Of a stretch of DNA of 64,000 bases, positions 1 to 9,128 are shown one piece after another. A model generated the notes under the pieces. It ran no database searches. It had not been told where the DNA came from and saw only the letters and a list, made by a program, of their open reading frames with translations. The position numbers and the translations under genes were made by a program. Within the stretch, counting starts at the first letter, position 1. Every line of letters begins with the position of its first letter. Source of the DNA: Bacteroidia bacterium (GTDB taxonomy: Bacteria; Bacteroidota; Bacteroidia; J057; JADKCL01); contig JACJYV010000007.1 of the NCBI GenBank assembly GCA_020635905.1, forward strand, positions 496,001 through 560,000. Reading direction: 5' to 3'.

Positions 1-509
1 GCAATTTTCATCAGCCCGGGAGTGTAGGTTTGGGAATTATCGGGGAATCGGGGACCAAAATTTTCGTCATTGGGCCCGATAAGGGGATTGCGAAAGGTAA
101 AATTGATGTGATCGCGGATCACCATCAGGTCGCCTGGGGCAAATTCAGCATTGACCGCGCCGGCCGCATTGGTCACAATGAGTTTATCTGCTCCCAGCGA
201 CTTCATTACCCGCACGGGAAAACCCAGCTGCTGCATGGGGTAACCTTCATAATAATGAACCCGGCCCTGCATGATGACCACATTTTTTCCTTCCAGGGTG
301 CCCAGTACCAGTCTGCCTTTGTGGCCTTTGACCGTGGAATGGGGAAATCCGGGGATTTCGGAAAAGGGGATTTTCACAGGATTCTCCACCTCATCGGCGA
401 GCAGACCCATGCCAGAGCCCAAAATCAGGGCAATTTCCGGCTTAAAGTCCCCGATTTGCGCCCGAATTACGGCCAGGGCCTGGGTAGTATTGGCGATTTT
501 TGTACTCAT
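1..509 (-). CDS. punA: Purine nucleoside phosphorylase, class II trimeric type (3' end outside window)
   Basis: Reading the minus strand from the ATG at 509 gives 169 residues that run off the left window edge. It begins MSTKIANTTQALAVIRAQIG. Family signatures visible are the phosphate-loop-like GSGMGLLADEV near residue 30, HSTVKGHKGRLVLG, QGRVHYYEGYPM, and NAAGAVNAEFAPGDLMVI followed by DHINF near residue 135. The enzyme splits purine (deoxy)nucleosides with phosphate into base plus (deoxy)ribose-1-phosphate in the cytosol. Its start lies 16 bp after the deoB stop on the same strand, so the two are almost certainly co-transcribed, and deoB would use its deoxyribose-1-phosphate product. The match to the trimeric PNP family is clear. 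The substrate range (guanosine/inosine) is inferred from the family. Confidence 0.93.
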   Translation of the reverse strand, partial: MSTKIANTTQALAVIRAQIGDFKPEIALILGSGMGLLADEVENPVKIPFSEIPGFPHSTVKGHKGRLVLGTLEGKNVVIMQGRVHYYEGYPMQQLGFPVRVMKSLGADKLIVTNAAGAVNAEFAPGDLMVIRDHINFTFRNPLIGPNDENFGPRFPDNSQTYTPGLMKI

Positions 510-525
510 GCTTGGATTCCAGAGT

Positions 526-1698
526 CTAAGATACAATTTCCTGCCAAAAACTCTTGCCAAAGGGTGGGGGAGAAACGGCTAAAATTTCGGCGATGGTGGC
601 GGCAATGTCCGAAAAACAGGCCCGCGTTCCAATGGAAACTCCTTTTTTGACTTCCTTGCCAGTTACAAGCAGGGGAATGTACTCACGGGTATGGTCAGTT
701 CCTTTGAAAGTGGGATCATTTCCGTGATCTGCAGTAAGCATCAGCACGTCATCTTCCCGCAAGGCAGCCAGGATTTCGGGCAGGCGGGCATCGAATTCTT
801 CCAGACAGCGGCCGTACCCTTCAGGATCGCGGCGATGCCCGTAGAGCATGTCAAAATCGACCAGGTTGGTGAAGATCAGTCCCGAAAATGACTCAGCCAT
901 AAAGTCCAGGGTGTGATTGATTCCATCCTGGTTATCAACGGATTTTGCATTTTCAGAAATCCCGTGACCGTTGAAAATATCCTTGATTTTACCCACTCCT
1001 TTGACCAGCATGCCTGCCTCAGTAATGGAATCCAGCACGGTGTGTCCGGGGGGATCAATGGCATAATCGTGGCGGTTGGAGGTACGCTTGAAACTGCCTG
1101 GCTGACCCACAAAAGGGCGGGCAATCACCCGTCCCACTGCATTTTCGCCCACCAGCAGGTCGCGGGCAATCTGGCAGATTTCGTACTGGCGGTCAAGAGG
1201 AATGATGTCCTCGTGCATGGCAATCTGAAAAACACTGTCTGTGGAGGTGTAAACAATGGGAAAGCCCGTTTTCATGTGTTCCTCCCCAAATTTATCGATC
1301 ACCACAGTGCCCGATTCGGGGTAGTTGGCCAGGGTTTGGGTGCCGATCCTTTTGTGAAATTCATCCATGATGGAGGGCGGAAAACCATGGGGGTAATAGG
1401 GGAATACGAGGTCGGGCACGAGCCCGGCGATCTCCCAGTGGCCGGTAATGGTATCCTTGCCCTGCGATTGCTCCGCGGCTTTGCCAAAGGCACCTGCAGG
1501 GGAGGAGGAAGCGGGTAAATTGGCCGAAGGCGTGATGTTTCCCAGCCCAAGTTGGCCCAGGTTGGGCAGGTTGAAGCCGGGTACGTCCCGGGCGATGTGG
1601 CCCAGGGTATGACTTCCCACGTCGCCGAAGGCGGCGGCATCGGGCAATTCGCCAATCCCCACTGAATCCAGTACAATTAATAGGACGCGTTTCGCCAT
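526..1698 (-). CDS. deoB: Phosphopentomutase
   Basis: This 390-residue protein is the usual length for DeoB. It interconverts (deoxy)ribose-1-phosphate and -5-phosphate and belongs to the alkaline-phosphatase superfamily. Visible motifs are the N-terminal metal-binding VLIVLDSVGIGELPDA (Asp11), the phospho-acceptor region GKDTITGHWEIAG with Thr85 in the place of the known nucleophile, and the C-terminal metal ligands LTADHGNDPTFKGTDHTRE. It lies between the aldehyde dehydrogenase/deoC genes upstream and PNP downstream on the minus strand. It would therefore link PNP output to DeoC input. A 462-bp spacer full of palindromes separates it from the upstream gene, so it may have its own promoter. 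Confidence 0.96.
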   Translation of the reverse strand: MAKRVLLIVLDSVGIGELPDAAAFGDVGSHTLGHIARDVPGFNLPNLGQLGLGNITPSANLPASSSPAGAFGKAAEQSQGKDTITGHWEIAGLVPDLVFPYYPHGFPPSIMDEFHKRIGTQTLANYPESGTVVIDKFGEEHMKTGFPIVYTSTDSVFQIAMHEDIIPLDRQYEICQIARDLLVGENAVGRVIARPFVGQPGSFKRTSNRHDYAIDPPGHTVLDSITEAGMLVKGVGKIKDIFNGHGISENAKSVDNQDGINHTLDFMAESFSGLIFTNLVDFDMLYGHRRDPEGYGRCLEEFDARLPEILAALREDDVLMLTADHGNDPTFKGTDHTREYIPLLVTGKEVKKGVSIGTRACFSDIAATIAEILAVSPPPFGKSFWQEIVS

Positions 1699-2160
1699 GG
1701 ATCAAATCATTTCCCTGAAATTAGGGAAAGGTTGGATGAAACTCCAATGTTGGGCTTAGAATTCCTGGACAGAGGCTGTTTTTTCAGGAATTTTCCCTCT
1801 GAAGACAAGCTGAGGATTTGGTATAAGCCAGGGATAGGGGATTTTTCAATTGGAATGGCGAACGCTTTTTGGGGATCACGATTTCTCCTGAAAGGAATTC
1901 TGGTTTTGACCGGCCTCGGCTGCATGTGGGTTGCTGGCGGCCTGCTCTGCTTTTGGCAGGGCGCCACGCAGCAGGGTTGGCCCCGAATGCATTCGGGGGC
2001 AGGGACAGGCAGCCCAGACGGTGAAAAGCCCTTCGGGCTTTGCCGGGCAGAGCAGAAATTCGAAGAATTTCTGCCTTATGGGGTTCCCTGGGTATGCCCT
2101 GCATTGGCAAGCCCCTTATGTTGGTTGAGCATTTTCCCCAACCTTCCTGTTGCTACTTTT
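1699..2160. repeat. Gene-free spacer holding three clustered perfect palindromes
   Basis: I see no convincing gene here; short open frames lack family resemblance. Three perfect inverted repeats lie within 95 bp. One is an 18-bp palindrome CCCCGAATGCATTCGGGG at 1981-1998. The second is AAAGCCC-ttc-GGGCTTT at 2025-2041. The third is a 10-bp stem GCAGAAATTC with loop GAA at 2052-2074. The first shares its CCGAATGC/GCATTCGG core with hairpins nested in the element at 62569-62886, which points to a dispersed REP-like family. The hairpins may also end transcription or process the mRNA between the ALDH genes and deoB, but no T-run follows them. Confidence 0.6.
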
Positions 2161-3117
2161 TTAGATCCCGACCGGGTGCCAGGTGGTTTTGGTTTCCTGA
2201 AGATCCAGAATTTTGTAAGGACTTTGGGCTTCGCTGCTGCTCCAATCCTGGTGGTCCCAGATGCGCAGACGCTTGATGTTTTCCACGCTGTTGATCTGCA
2301 ATTCTTTGCTCAAGGCCGGGTCATTTCCACAGTAAATCATGGCATTGACGTCCATGTGGGTGGAGAAATGGCCCTTGAGCTCGCTACGCAGGCCCGTCAG
2401 GATGTTGACCACACCACCGGGAACATCGGAAGAGTTGACCACTTCGGCAAAGCTGATGGCGCTGGTGGGACGGCTTTCTGAGGCCAGAATCACGATGGTA
2501 TTGCCGCCTGCGATGGCAGGAAGGATGGCGGAAACCAATCCAAGAAGGCCCGTTTCTTCGGGTGCGAAGGCAGAAACCACGCCCATGGGTTCGAGGACGG
2601 AGAAGTTGAAGTGGCTGGAAGCCACGGGATTGACAGCACTGAAGATTTGCTGGTACTTGTCGCACCAGCCGGCATAGTGAATGCAGCGGTCGATGGCGGC
2701 AAAGACTTCGTTTTCAGCTTGTTCGCGGGTGGAGCCCAGTTGTACGAGTTCTTCCACAAATTGCGCTTTGCGGCCTTCCAGCATTTCGCCGATGCGGTAG
2801 AGAATCTGTCCGCGGTTGGCATGGGAGCGGCCCGACCAGCCGTGAAATGCAGAACGGGCGGCCACCACTGCGTTGCGGAAATCCTTGCGGGAACCGCGGC
2901 AAATATTGGCGGCAAGTTTGCCGTCGGCTGAAGTCAGGCGGTAGTAGCGGCCCGACTCCGTGCGCGGAAACTGTCCTCCAATGTATAATTTATAGGTTTT
3001 CTGCACCCCCAGGCGGCCAGGTTTGTCCTGCCCGTTGGCTTCAGGTTGGGCGACAACCTGCGGAGTTTCGGCCGTGGTACGTGTGGCTCTGGTGGTGGTG
3101 CTTTTTGTTTTAGCCAT
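2161..3117 (-). CDS. Truncated, non-catalytic aldehyde-dehydrogenase-like protein (ALDH16 second-domain-like)
   Basis: This 318-residue protein has a basic, Thr/Arg-rich N-terminal tail of about 35 residues. An ALDH N-terminal/NAD-binding domain follows: KTYKLYIGGQFPRTESGRYY near 41-60, a YAGWCDKYQ segment, MGVVSAFAPEE, and PAIAGGNTIVILASESRPTS. It stops after the equivalent of the cofactor-binding half. The ELGG glutamate and the GQxC cysteine region of active ALDHs are absent, so it cannot be a normal dehydrogenase. In ALDH16 enzymes of animals and some bacteria, a catalytic ALDH domain is followed by a second, incomplete ALDH domain. Here a full ALDH gene lies immediately upstream (139 bp). 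I infer that the pair is a split ALDH16 and that this protein is a structural or oligomerisation partner. Confidence 0.8.
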   Translation of the reverse strand: MAKTKSTTTRATRTTAETPQVVAQPEANGQDKPGRLGVQKTYKLYIGGQFPRTESGRYYRLTSADGKLAANICRGSRKDFRNAVVAARSAFHGWSGRSHANRGQILYRIGEMLEGRKAQFVEELVQLGSTREQAENEVFAAIDRCIHYAGWCDKYQQIFSAVNPVASSHFNFSVLEPMGVVSAFAPEETGLLGLVSAILPAIAGGNTIVILASESRPTSAISFAEVVNSSDVPGGVVNILTGLRSELKGHFSTHMDVNAMIYCGNDPALSKELQINSVENIKRLRIWDHQDWSSSEAQSPYKILDLQETKTTWHPVGI

Positions 3118-3256
3118 TTTTAAAAGATTTTAGAGTTAAGATGTCATATGGTTAGAGGTTAGATTTTAGATTTTGGAAAATCAGATGTCAGGTGGCTTGA
3201 TTGTATTTATTAATTCTATCTGCCCTCTAAAATCTCCAAATCTATTATCTCAAAAC
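3118..3256. repeat. AGATTTTAGA-family inverted repeat between the two ALDH genes
   Basis: The left half holds AGATTTTAGAGTTAAGATGT and TTAGAGGTTAGATTTTAGAT. The right half holds the opposite-strand forms CCTCTAAAATCTCCAAATCT and ATTATCTCAAAACTCACATC. The two arms could fold into a long imperfect hairpin. The same sequence family recurs at about 15898-16020, 48357-48410 and 59038-59100, always between genes. Confidence 0.6.
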
Positions 3257-4729
3257 TCACATCTTCAAATAGGGTTGCAACCCATGCAAACCGCCTTCGC
3301 GGCCGAAGCCGGATTCTTTGTAGCCTCCGAAGGGGGAGGTGGGATCAAATTTATTATAGGTATTTGCCCAGACTACCCCGGCGCGCATTTGGGTGGTCAT
3401 GTTGAAGATTTTGCTGCCTTTGTCGGTCCAGACGCCGGCGGAAAGACCGTAAGGGGTGTTATTGGCTTTTTCGATCACCTCAGCTACGGTACGGAAGGTC
3501 TGCACGGCCAATACGGGGCCAAAAATTTCTTCCTGCACGATGCGGTGCGACTGGGAGGCATGTAAAAACAGGGTGGGACGGCACCAGAATCCTTTTTTGG
3601 GCACGGGGCAGGAGGATTGGTACATTTCTGCGCCTTCCTTTTGTCCGATTTTGAGGTATTCCTGAATGGTGCGCAACTGATCCTGGGAATTGATGGCACC
3701 CACGTCGGTGTTTTTATCCAAAGGATCGCCCACGATGAGGGTTTCCATGCGGTCTTTCAATTTGCGGAGGACGGTATCGTAAACGCCTTCCTGCACAAAT
3801 AAGCGGGAACCAGCACAGCACACATGGCCCTGGTTAAAGAAAATTCCATTGATAATCCCTTCCACAGCCTGGTCGAGGGGGGCGTCTTCGAATATGATAT
3901 TGGCGGCTTTGCCACCCAGTTCGAGGGTTACTTTTTTGTGGGTGCCGGCAATGGCACGCTGAATGATCTTGCCCACCGCAGTGGAACCCGTAAAGGCGAT
4001 TTTATCGACATCGGGATGGTTCACAATGGCTGCACCCGTGGCGCCATAACCAGTCACCACGTTGACCACGCCCGGGGGCAGATCGGCTTCCTGAATCAGT
4101 TCGGCAAGTTTGAGGGCAGTGAGGGAGGTGGTTTCAGCAGGCTTGAGCACCACGGTGTTTCCCGTGGCCAGGGCGGGAGCCAGTTTCCAGGCCACCATCA
4201 GCAGGGGGAAATTCCAGGGTGTGATTTGCCCGGCCACGCCCAGCGGACCTGGATTGCGGTTGGGGAATGCGTATTCCAGCTTGTCGGCCCAGCCTGCGTA
4301 GTAAAAGAAATGCGAAGCCGCCAGGGGAATGTCGATGTCGCGCGACTCGCGAATGGGCTTGCCCCCGTCCATGGATTCGATCACCGCAAATTCGCGGGCC
4401 TTTTCCTGAAGCATGCGGGCAATACGGAAAATATATTTTCCCCGTTCGGCGCCCGACATTTTCGACCAGTATTTGTCGTAGGCGTTGCGGGCAGCCTTGA
4501 CCGCCAGGTCCACGTCTTTTTCGTTGGCCTCGGCAATGGAGGCCAGCTTTTCTTCCGTGGCGGGATTGATGGTGTCGAAATATTTACCAGAGGAAGGTTT
4601 GACCCATTTTCCGTTGATGAACAGCTCGTATTGCTTTTTCAGCTGGACATGATCCGCGCTTTCGGGCGCGGGAGCGTATTCCCATTCGGTATTGAAATCC
4701 AGGTGTATTTTTTTCTTTTTTTCAGACAT
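3257..4729 (-). CDS. Aldehyde dehydrogenase (catalytic partner of a split ALDH16-like pair)
   Basis: This is a 490-residue NAD(P)-dependent ALDH of normal length. Key motifs are ITPWNFPLLM near 169, KPAETTSLTAL near 196, FTGSTAVGKIIQ near 246, the general-base Glu270 in TLELGGK, and the catalytic Cys304 in NQGHVCCAGSR. The residue after the motif glycine is His instead of the usual Gln. The C-terminal EEIFGPVL and SPFGGYKESGFGREGG blocks are also present. It lies 71 bp downstream of deoC on the same strand. The most economical role is oxidising the acetaldehyde released by DeoC, coupling deoxynucleoside breakdown to NADH formation. The substrate is inferred from context. Confidence 0.93.
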   Translation of the reverse strand: MSEKKKKIHLDFNTEWEYAPAPESADHVQLKKQYELFINGKWVKPSSGKYFDTINPATEEKLASIAEANEKDVDLAVKAARNAYDKYWSKMSGAERGKYIFRIARMLQEKAREFAVIESMDGGKPIRESRDIDIPLAASHFFYYAGWADKLEYAFPNRNPGPLGVAGQITPWNFPLLMVAWKLAPALATGNTVVLKPAETTSLTALKLAELIQEADLPPGVVNVVTGYGATGAAIVNHPDVDKIAFTGSTAVGKIIQRAIAGTHKKVTLELGGKAANIIFEDAPLDQAVEGIINGIFFNQGHVCCAGSRLFVQEGVYDTVLRKLKDRMETLIVGDPLDKNTDVGAINSQDQLRTIQEYLKIGQKEGAEMYQSSCPVPKKGFWCRPTLFLHASQSHRIVQEEIFGPVLAVQTFRTVAEVIEKANNTPYGLSAGVWTDKGSKIFNMTTQMRAGVVWANTYNKFDPTSPFGGYKESGFGREGGLHGLQPYLKM

Positions 4730-4732
4730 TTT

Positions 4733-4803
4733 TTATCGGTTTACTGTTTGCGGTTTACGGTTTGCAGTGGGTGAACTGTAAACTGTAAACCGTAAACGGT
4801 TTA
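4733..4803. repeat. GTTTACG heptad tract with hairpin arms
   Basis: The spacer between deoC and the ALDH gene is made of 7-bp units GTTTACT, GTTTGCG, GTTTACG, GTTTGCA. After a short loop come the complementary units CTGTAAACTGTAAACCGTAAAC, partly on the opposite strand sense. The tract begins a few bases upstream of the ALDH start codon and touches the deoC stop. Similar tracts are at 5748-5778, 15301-15333, 49190-49217, 60311-60372, 62543-62568 and 62891-62907. Confidence 0.65.
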
Positions 4804-5709
4804 GTCTTTTGAAAAATAATCAAGTGATTGATAAACTCCGGTTTGCTCTTTGACCAGCTGCATGAGGATGTCGTTGGCGAGTGAACTGGCGCCGAAACGG
4901 AACCAATGGTTGTTCATCCAGGCCTGACCGAGGGTTTCACGCAGGGTCACCAGGTATTGCAGGGATTGTTTGGCGGTGCGAATGCCGCCCGCAGGCTTCA
5001 TACCCACCATTTTCCCGGTCTTGTAGTAATAATCCCGGATTGCTTCCAGCATGACCAGGGTCACGGGCAGGGTAGCAGCAGGACTGATTTTTCCGGTGGA
5101 TGTTTTGATGAAATCTCCGCCCGCATACATGGCAATGTCAGAGGCTTTGCGCACATTGTCGTAGGTGCTGAGTTCGCCCGTTTCCAAAATGACTTTCAGG
5201 TGGGCTTTACCGCAGGCTTCCTTGATGGCTGCAATTTCGTCGTAAACAAAGTTATATTCGCCAGCCAGAAATTTTCCCCGCGAAATCACCATGTCGATCT
5301 CGTCTGCGCCTTCGTCCACCGCATATTTGGTGTCGTCGAGCTTGACCTGCAGGGTGGAATTTCCCGAAGGGAAAGCGGTGGCCACTGCAGCCACATTGAT
5401 GCCGCTGCCCTCAAGTTCCTTTTTGGCGATGCGCACGTAATTGGGATAGACGCACACGGCCCCCACGGTGGGCAGGCCGGGAAATACATCGTGCAGGTGG
5501 GCTGCCTTGTAGCACAACTGACGGACTTTGCCAGGCGTGTCCGAACCTTCCAGGGTGGTGAGGTCGATCATGCTGAGGGCAAGTTTCAGGGCCGAAACTT
5601 TGGATGATTTTTTGATGCTGCGGCTCGAAAGACGCGCGGCTCTTTCCTCCACTCCAACCTGATCAATGGGCGGAGAATCGGGTATATTAGCAATAATGGG
5701 TTTAGCCAT
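4801..5709 (-). CDS. deoC: Deoxyribose-phosphate aldolase
   Basis: This 302-residue TIM-barrel class I aldolase cleaves 2-deoxyribose-5-phosphate to glyceraldehyde-3-phosphate and acetaldehyde. Diagnostic segments are SMIDLTTLEGSDT near 46-58, VCVYPNYV near 85, the Schiff-base Lys202 in DFIKTSTGKISPAAT, and the second active-site Lys238 in MKPAGGIRT. The N-terminal extension of about 40 residues before the barrel is typical of the longer Bacteroidota/eukaryote-like DeoC form. It is first in the minus-strand run deoC - ALDH - ALDH-like - deoB - PNP. A GTTTACAG repeat tract lies about 40 bp upstream of the start. Confidence 0.96.
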   Translation of the reverse strand: MAKPIIANIPDSPPIDQVGVEERAARLSSRSIKKSSKVSALKLALSMIDLTTLEGSDTPGKVRQLCYKAAHLHDVFPGLPTVGAVCVYPNYVRIAKKELEGSGINVAAVATAFPSGNSTLQVKLDDTKYAVDEGADEIDMVISRGKFLAGEYNFVYDEIAAIKEACGKAHLKVILETGELSTYDNVRKASDIAMYAGGDFIKTSTGKISPAATLPVTLVMLEAIRDYYYKTGKMVGMKPAGGIRTAKQSLQYLVTLRETLGQAWMNNHWFRFGASSLANDILMQLVKEQTGVYQSLDYFSKD

Positions 5710-5828
5710 AAATTTTTTATTCTGGTCTAAAGTTAAGCAATTCTGCGACAGTTTACAGTTTACGGTTTACAGTTTGTCCGGGATGGTTTTGAGCTCGTTA
5801 CCCGCCACTCGTAACTCGTTTCTCCCAG

Positions 5829-7517
5829 CTATTTTGCTCCCAGCGCCTGGGACGAGCCTGTTTTGATTTCTTCGACCATGCTTTTCAATTGCTGTATGTC
5901 GGAGGAGAGGCTTTCCAGCTGGGCATTTTTGCGGGCCAGTTCGGCCTTGAGGGCTTCCACCTGGTCGGAAAGTTCCTGCACGGATTTGACCAGGGGGACG
6001 GTGAATTCTGCGTAGCGAAGGCCGTAGGTGCCATTTTCTCCAGAAGGAAGGTCGATTCCGCTGAAGTCGTATCGGGAGTCGCGGGCCGCCATTTCCACTT
6101 CCTGGGCCAGGAAGCCCGTATAGCGAATCTTGGCGCGGGAGGAAAGCCCGGAAATCAGATCGGCGGGAATGGGGCCTGCGTGCGAGGCCATGGCATCGGT
6201 ATCAAACTGGTAGGTGACCGGGCGCAGGCGCCGGATAAAATCCAGTCCGGGGACGTCCTCACGGACGTCTTTTTTGAAGCGCTGGTCGCTGGTCGCGGTC
6301 CAGTTGACCACGCCTCCTATGGAGGCGGTGGCGGCATTGCCGAGGAATACCTCGTTGGCCGCGGTAAGGGTGGCTCCATAGCCGATGGCGATGGAGTTGT
6401 CGCCGGTCACATTGGCCTGGCGGCCCAGGGCGATGGCATTTTTGCCCGAGTTGCGGGCGCTGTCGCCGATGGCCATGGTATAGTCGGCCGAAACGAAGTT
6501 TCGGACTCCCAGCATGATGCTGTGGTTTTTGGTGGAACCTACAATGGAAAACGGACCCACCACGATGTTGTAATTATTTTGGGTTTTGGGTTGGCCGGTG
6601 CTTCTGGAGCCGGGCGATTGAAAATCGGCCCCAAGTCCGACCATGGTGTTGTATTCACCAATGCGGTTGGTTTCACCCGTGGTTGCGCCCAGGTAGGTAT
6701 TGCCGCGGGCGTCGTCCGTATTATTCAGGCGGTTATTGTCATACCCTGCATTATGGCCGATAAAGGTATTGAGAGATGTAAATTCGGTGGCAGCACCTGC
6801 GGCATGGCCTACAAAGGTATTTCCCACGGAAATACTTGCATCAATCCCTGCCGAGTCACCCACGCAGGTGTTCCACTTGCCTGTGGTATTGTCCGTGCCT
6901 GAAAAGCGGCCTACGAAGGTATTCTGGTAGCCGGTGGTGAGTCCCGTGCCTGCAGAAGAGCCAATACAGGTGTTATTTGAACAGGTGGTTCCCCCTCTTC
7001 CTGCACTTTTGCCAATATAGGTGTTATTGAATCCCAAAGTATTGAAAATACCTGCATCGTCCCCAATGAAGGTATTATTGCTGGCATTGGTGTTGTTCCA
7101 CCCAGCGTGTGGACCTATGAATACGTTGCTGCCTCCCTGCACGTTAGACCAGCCCGCATGGTTCCCAATAAATACGTTGTCAAGCCCGGTTGTGGTAGAA
7201 AATCCCGCTCCCTGGCCGATAAACAGATTTCCCGAAGAAGAGGGGAAAAACGAATTAAGGTTAGGGTTATAATGCCATAATGAAGAGTTTCCGGAGGTGG
7301 TAATATGCATTCCGGCCCCGGCGCCAATCACGAGATGGCCCGATCCTGTGGTGAGTCTGAAAGCGGCAGAATCACCGTAAACGGTATTAAAATCACCCGT
7401 TGTGATACCTGGTGCGGCAGCATTACCCTGAACTTCGTTCATTAATTGGGCTTGCAGGAAGGAAAGGAAGAAGATGGAAATTCCGGTGGTTAGAAAAATC
7501 TTTTTCATCATGATCAT
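5829..7517 (-). CDS. Secreted beta-helix surface protein with C-terminal Peptidase_S74 chaperone domain
   Basis: The 562-residue protein has a signal peptide (about residues 1-24, ending FLQAQ). A long array of roughly 20-30-residue repeats with the core NTFIG-x-x-AG-x-x-x-TTG-x-N follows. The repeats resemble the left-handed helices of YadA-type heads and phage tail fibres. A switch to IAIG-x-x-A units comes near residue 350. From about residue 409 (SDQRFKKDVREDVPGLDFI) it matches the Peptidase_S74 intramolecular chaperone, which trimerises fibres and often cuts itself off. The last 50 residues form a coiled coil rich in Leu/Lys/Glu. A paralogue with the same plan lies at 36117-37865. The role (cell-surface fibre or adhesin) is inferred. 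Confidence 0.85.
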   Translation of the reverse strand: MIMMKKIFLTTGISIFFLSFLQAQLMNEVQGNAAAPGITTGDFNTVYGDSAAFRLTTGSGHLVIGAGAGMHITTSGNSSLWHYNPNLNSFFPSSSGNLFIGQGAGFSTTTGLDNVFIGNHAGWSNVQGGSNVFIGPHAGWNNTNASNNTFIGDDAGIFNTLGFNNTYIGKSAGRGGTTCSNNTCIGSSAGTGLTTGYQNTFVGRFSGTDNTTGKWNTCVGDSAGIDASISVGNTFVGHAAGAATEFTSLNTFIGHNAGYDNNRLNNTDDARGNTYLGATTGETNRIGEYNTMVGLGADFQSPGSRSTGQPKTQNNYNIVVGPFSIVGSTKNHSIMLGVRNFVSADYTMAIGDSARNSGKNAIALGRQANVTGDNSIAIGYGATLTAANEVFLGNAATASIGGVVNWTATSDQRFKKDVREDVPGLDFIRRLRPVTYQFDTDAMASHAGPIPADLISGLSSRAKIRYTGFLAQEVEMAARDSRYDFSGIDLPSGENGTYGLRYAEFTVPLVKSVQELSDQVEALKAELARKNAQLESLSSDIQQLKSMVEEIKTGSSQALGAK

Positions 7518-7763
7518 TTCAATTTTAATGGGTTGGGTACCTCCCAGTCTCCTTCATACATATATTAACGCCCTCAAAATACGAAGACCTTGGTAAAACT
7601 TTAGTTTTTTGGTGAAAAAAACACTTTATCCCGGGGCAACATTGGGCCAGGCAAGAGCTATAATCTACCTGTTTTGGGCTTGGAGCCGGGTTTTCGGACA
7701 TGTCAAAGGGGGAGCCTTCTTTGCAAAAGCTCCCCCGGTTGACAAATGAAATTTTGGGTATGC

Positions 7764-8867
7764 CTATTTGATCTGAGTGGTTTCTGAGCGGGCAGTAATT
7801 ACCCCATGCATGTCCACAGTCTCCATTTTGACGATTCCAATTCCGGGCACAAACCATTCGGTCACGTATTCGATTACGTACCCCTTGTCTGTGGTGAGGC
7901 CCATTTTGCGGAATTTCTTGTCCACCATTTGCCTGTACCTGGCCTCTTCAGCTCCCAGCAGGGCATTCAATTGCTCATTTTCGCTTTTGTAGTCCGTAAT
8001 TTCGGTGTTTTTGCTCCAGTTTTCTGATTCAATCACCCAGGTAGTGTAGGTTTTCTTGCCCATTTTCAATTCTTCAGATCGGGTGACCGTGGCAAATACA
8101 TGGTGCATGATATAGGTCGAAGCCGAAACTTCCACGTTTACATTGGCAGAAATGGTCTTGAAAGTCCTTTCCAGACTGGTGGTGGTTTTGGTACCCAGCC
8201 CGGCATAATATTGCCCGTCGCGCGAATCAACCCCTGAGACCCAGCCCCGTTCCGTGGAGGTCACCGTGCGGTAGCCGTCGGCTACCTTGCGCTTGATTTC
8301 CTGGGTCCAGGAAGCGGGAAAGGATACAATGATGTCTTCATAAACAGGCAACTGATCGCCCACTTTCAGGTTATTGGGGATGACGCTGGCGCCCTGGGTC
8401 AGCATGCCAATGGTTTTTTCTGAGGGAGTATAGGCATCGTAAGCCGACCAACCCGAAGGGTGGGTCGCCGGGGTGGCATCATTCACTTTGATGTCTTTGA
8501 TCCCCTTATTTCTCCACAACCAAAGGGTATCGTTTCTGCATTCGATGGGAAAGGCAAAAGGCCCCAGAGTCAGATCCACCGATTCCTGATTTCCCTCCTG
8601 ACGGGCGTTTTTGACTACAAAATCGCAGGGCACGCCCCCAAATCCTTTCACCTTGCCGCTCAGAAGGTCCTGATTGAAGCTTTCGACCAGTTTGGCCCGG
8701 CCTTCTTCATTGGCTTTCTGGAATTTTTTATCCGCAATCAGGGTGTTGACCCAACTGCTGGTGGTGTTGGTCAGGGTTTGACCTTCTTTCAGTTGGAGGC
8801 AATTTTGCCCGTAGCCCAGACTCCCCGTTCCCAGGAGAATCAGGATCATTTTCATCAGATGTTTCAT
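7764..8867 (-). CDS. Secreted protein of unknown function (DUF3108/TapB-like end)
   Basis: The 367-residue protein has a signal peptide MKHLMKMILILLGTGSLGYG followed by a Cys-containing mature start (QNCLQLKEG). It has no catalytic motif I recognise. The C-terminal part (TEWFVPGIGIVKMETVDMHG) resembles the recurring GIGxVK strand pattern of TapB/DUF3108-type periplasmic beta proteins. That assignment is weak. It stands alone between the S74 gene and the two-component pair, 247 bp and 262 bp from its neighbours. Export to the periplasm or outer membrane is supported by the signal peptide only. Confidence 0.7.
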   Translation of the reverse strand: MKHLMKMILILLGTGSLGYGQNCLQLKEGQTLTNTTSSWVNTLIADKKFQKANEEGRAKLVESFNQDLLSGKVKGFGGVPCDFVVKNARQEGNQESVDLTLGPFAFPIECRNDTLWLWRNKGIKDIKVNDATPATHPSGWSAYDAYTPSEKTIGMLTQGASVIPNNLKVGDQLPVYEDIIVSFPASWTQEIKRKVADGYRTVTSTERGWVSGVDSRDGQYYAGLGTKTTTSLERTFKTISANVNVEVSASTYIMHHVFATVTRSEELKMGKKTYTTWVIESENWSKNTEITDYKSENEQLNALLGAEEARYRQMVDKKFRKMGLTTDKGYVIEYVTEWFVPGIGIVKMETVDMHGVITARSETTQIK

Positions 8868-9128
8868 TTGTCAAAAAATTAATAGAGTAAAGAAATTGGT
8901 TGTTGAATCTTGGTTTGGGCAGTTTTATCAGGCATAAAATCTCCCTCCCGCTTTGCGGACTAAAGTTTTTGCTCCCTTAAATGGAGGATTTGCCCCTTTT
9001 CAGAAGGCGCTATTCCCTGATAAGCTGACCTGATCAAATTTCGCCAGAATGGGATTGAAGGTCAATTCCCTCCTCCGGGTATTTTGATATACCCACTGGC
9101 ACGGATAGTCAGGTGAAGGGCAGTTGGG

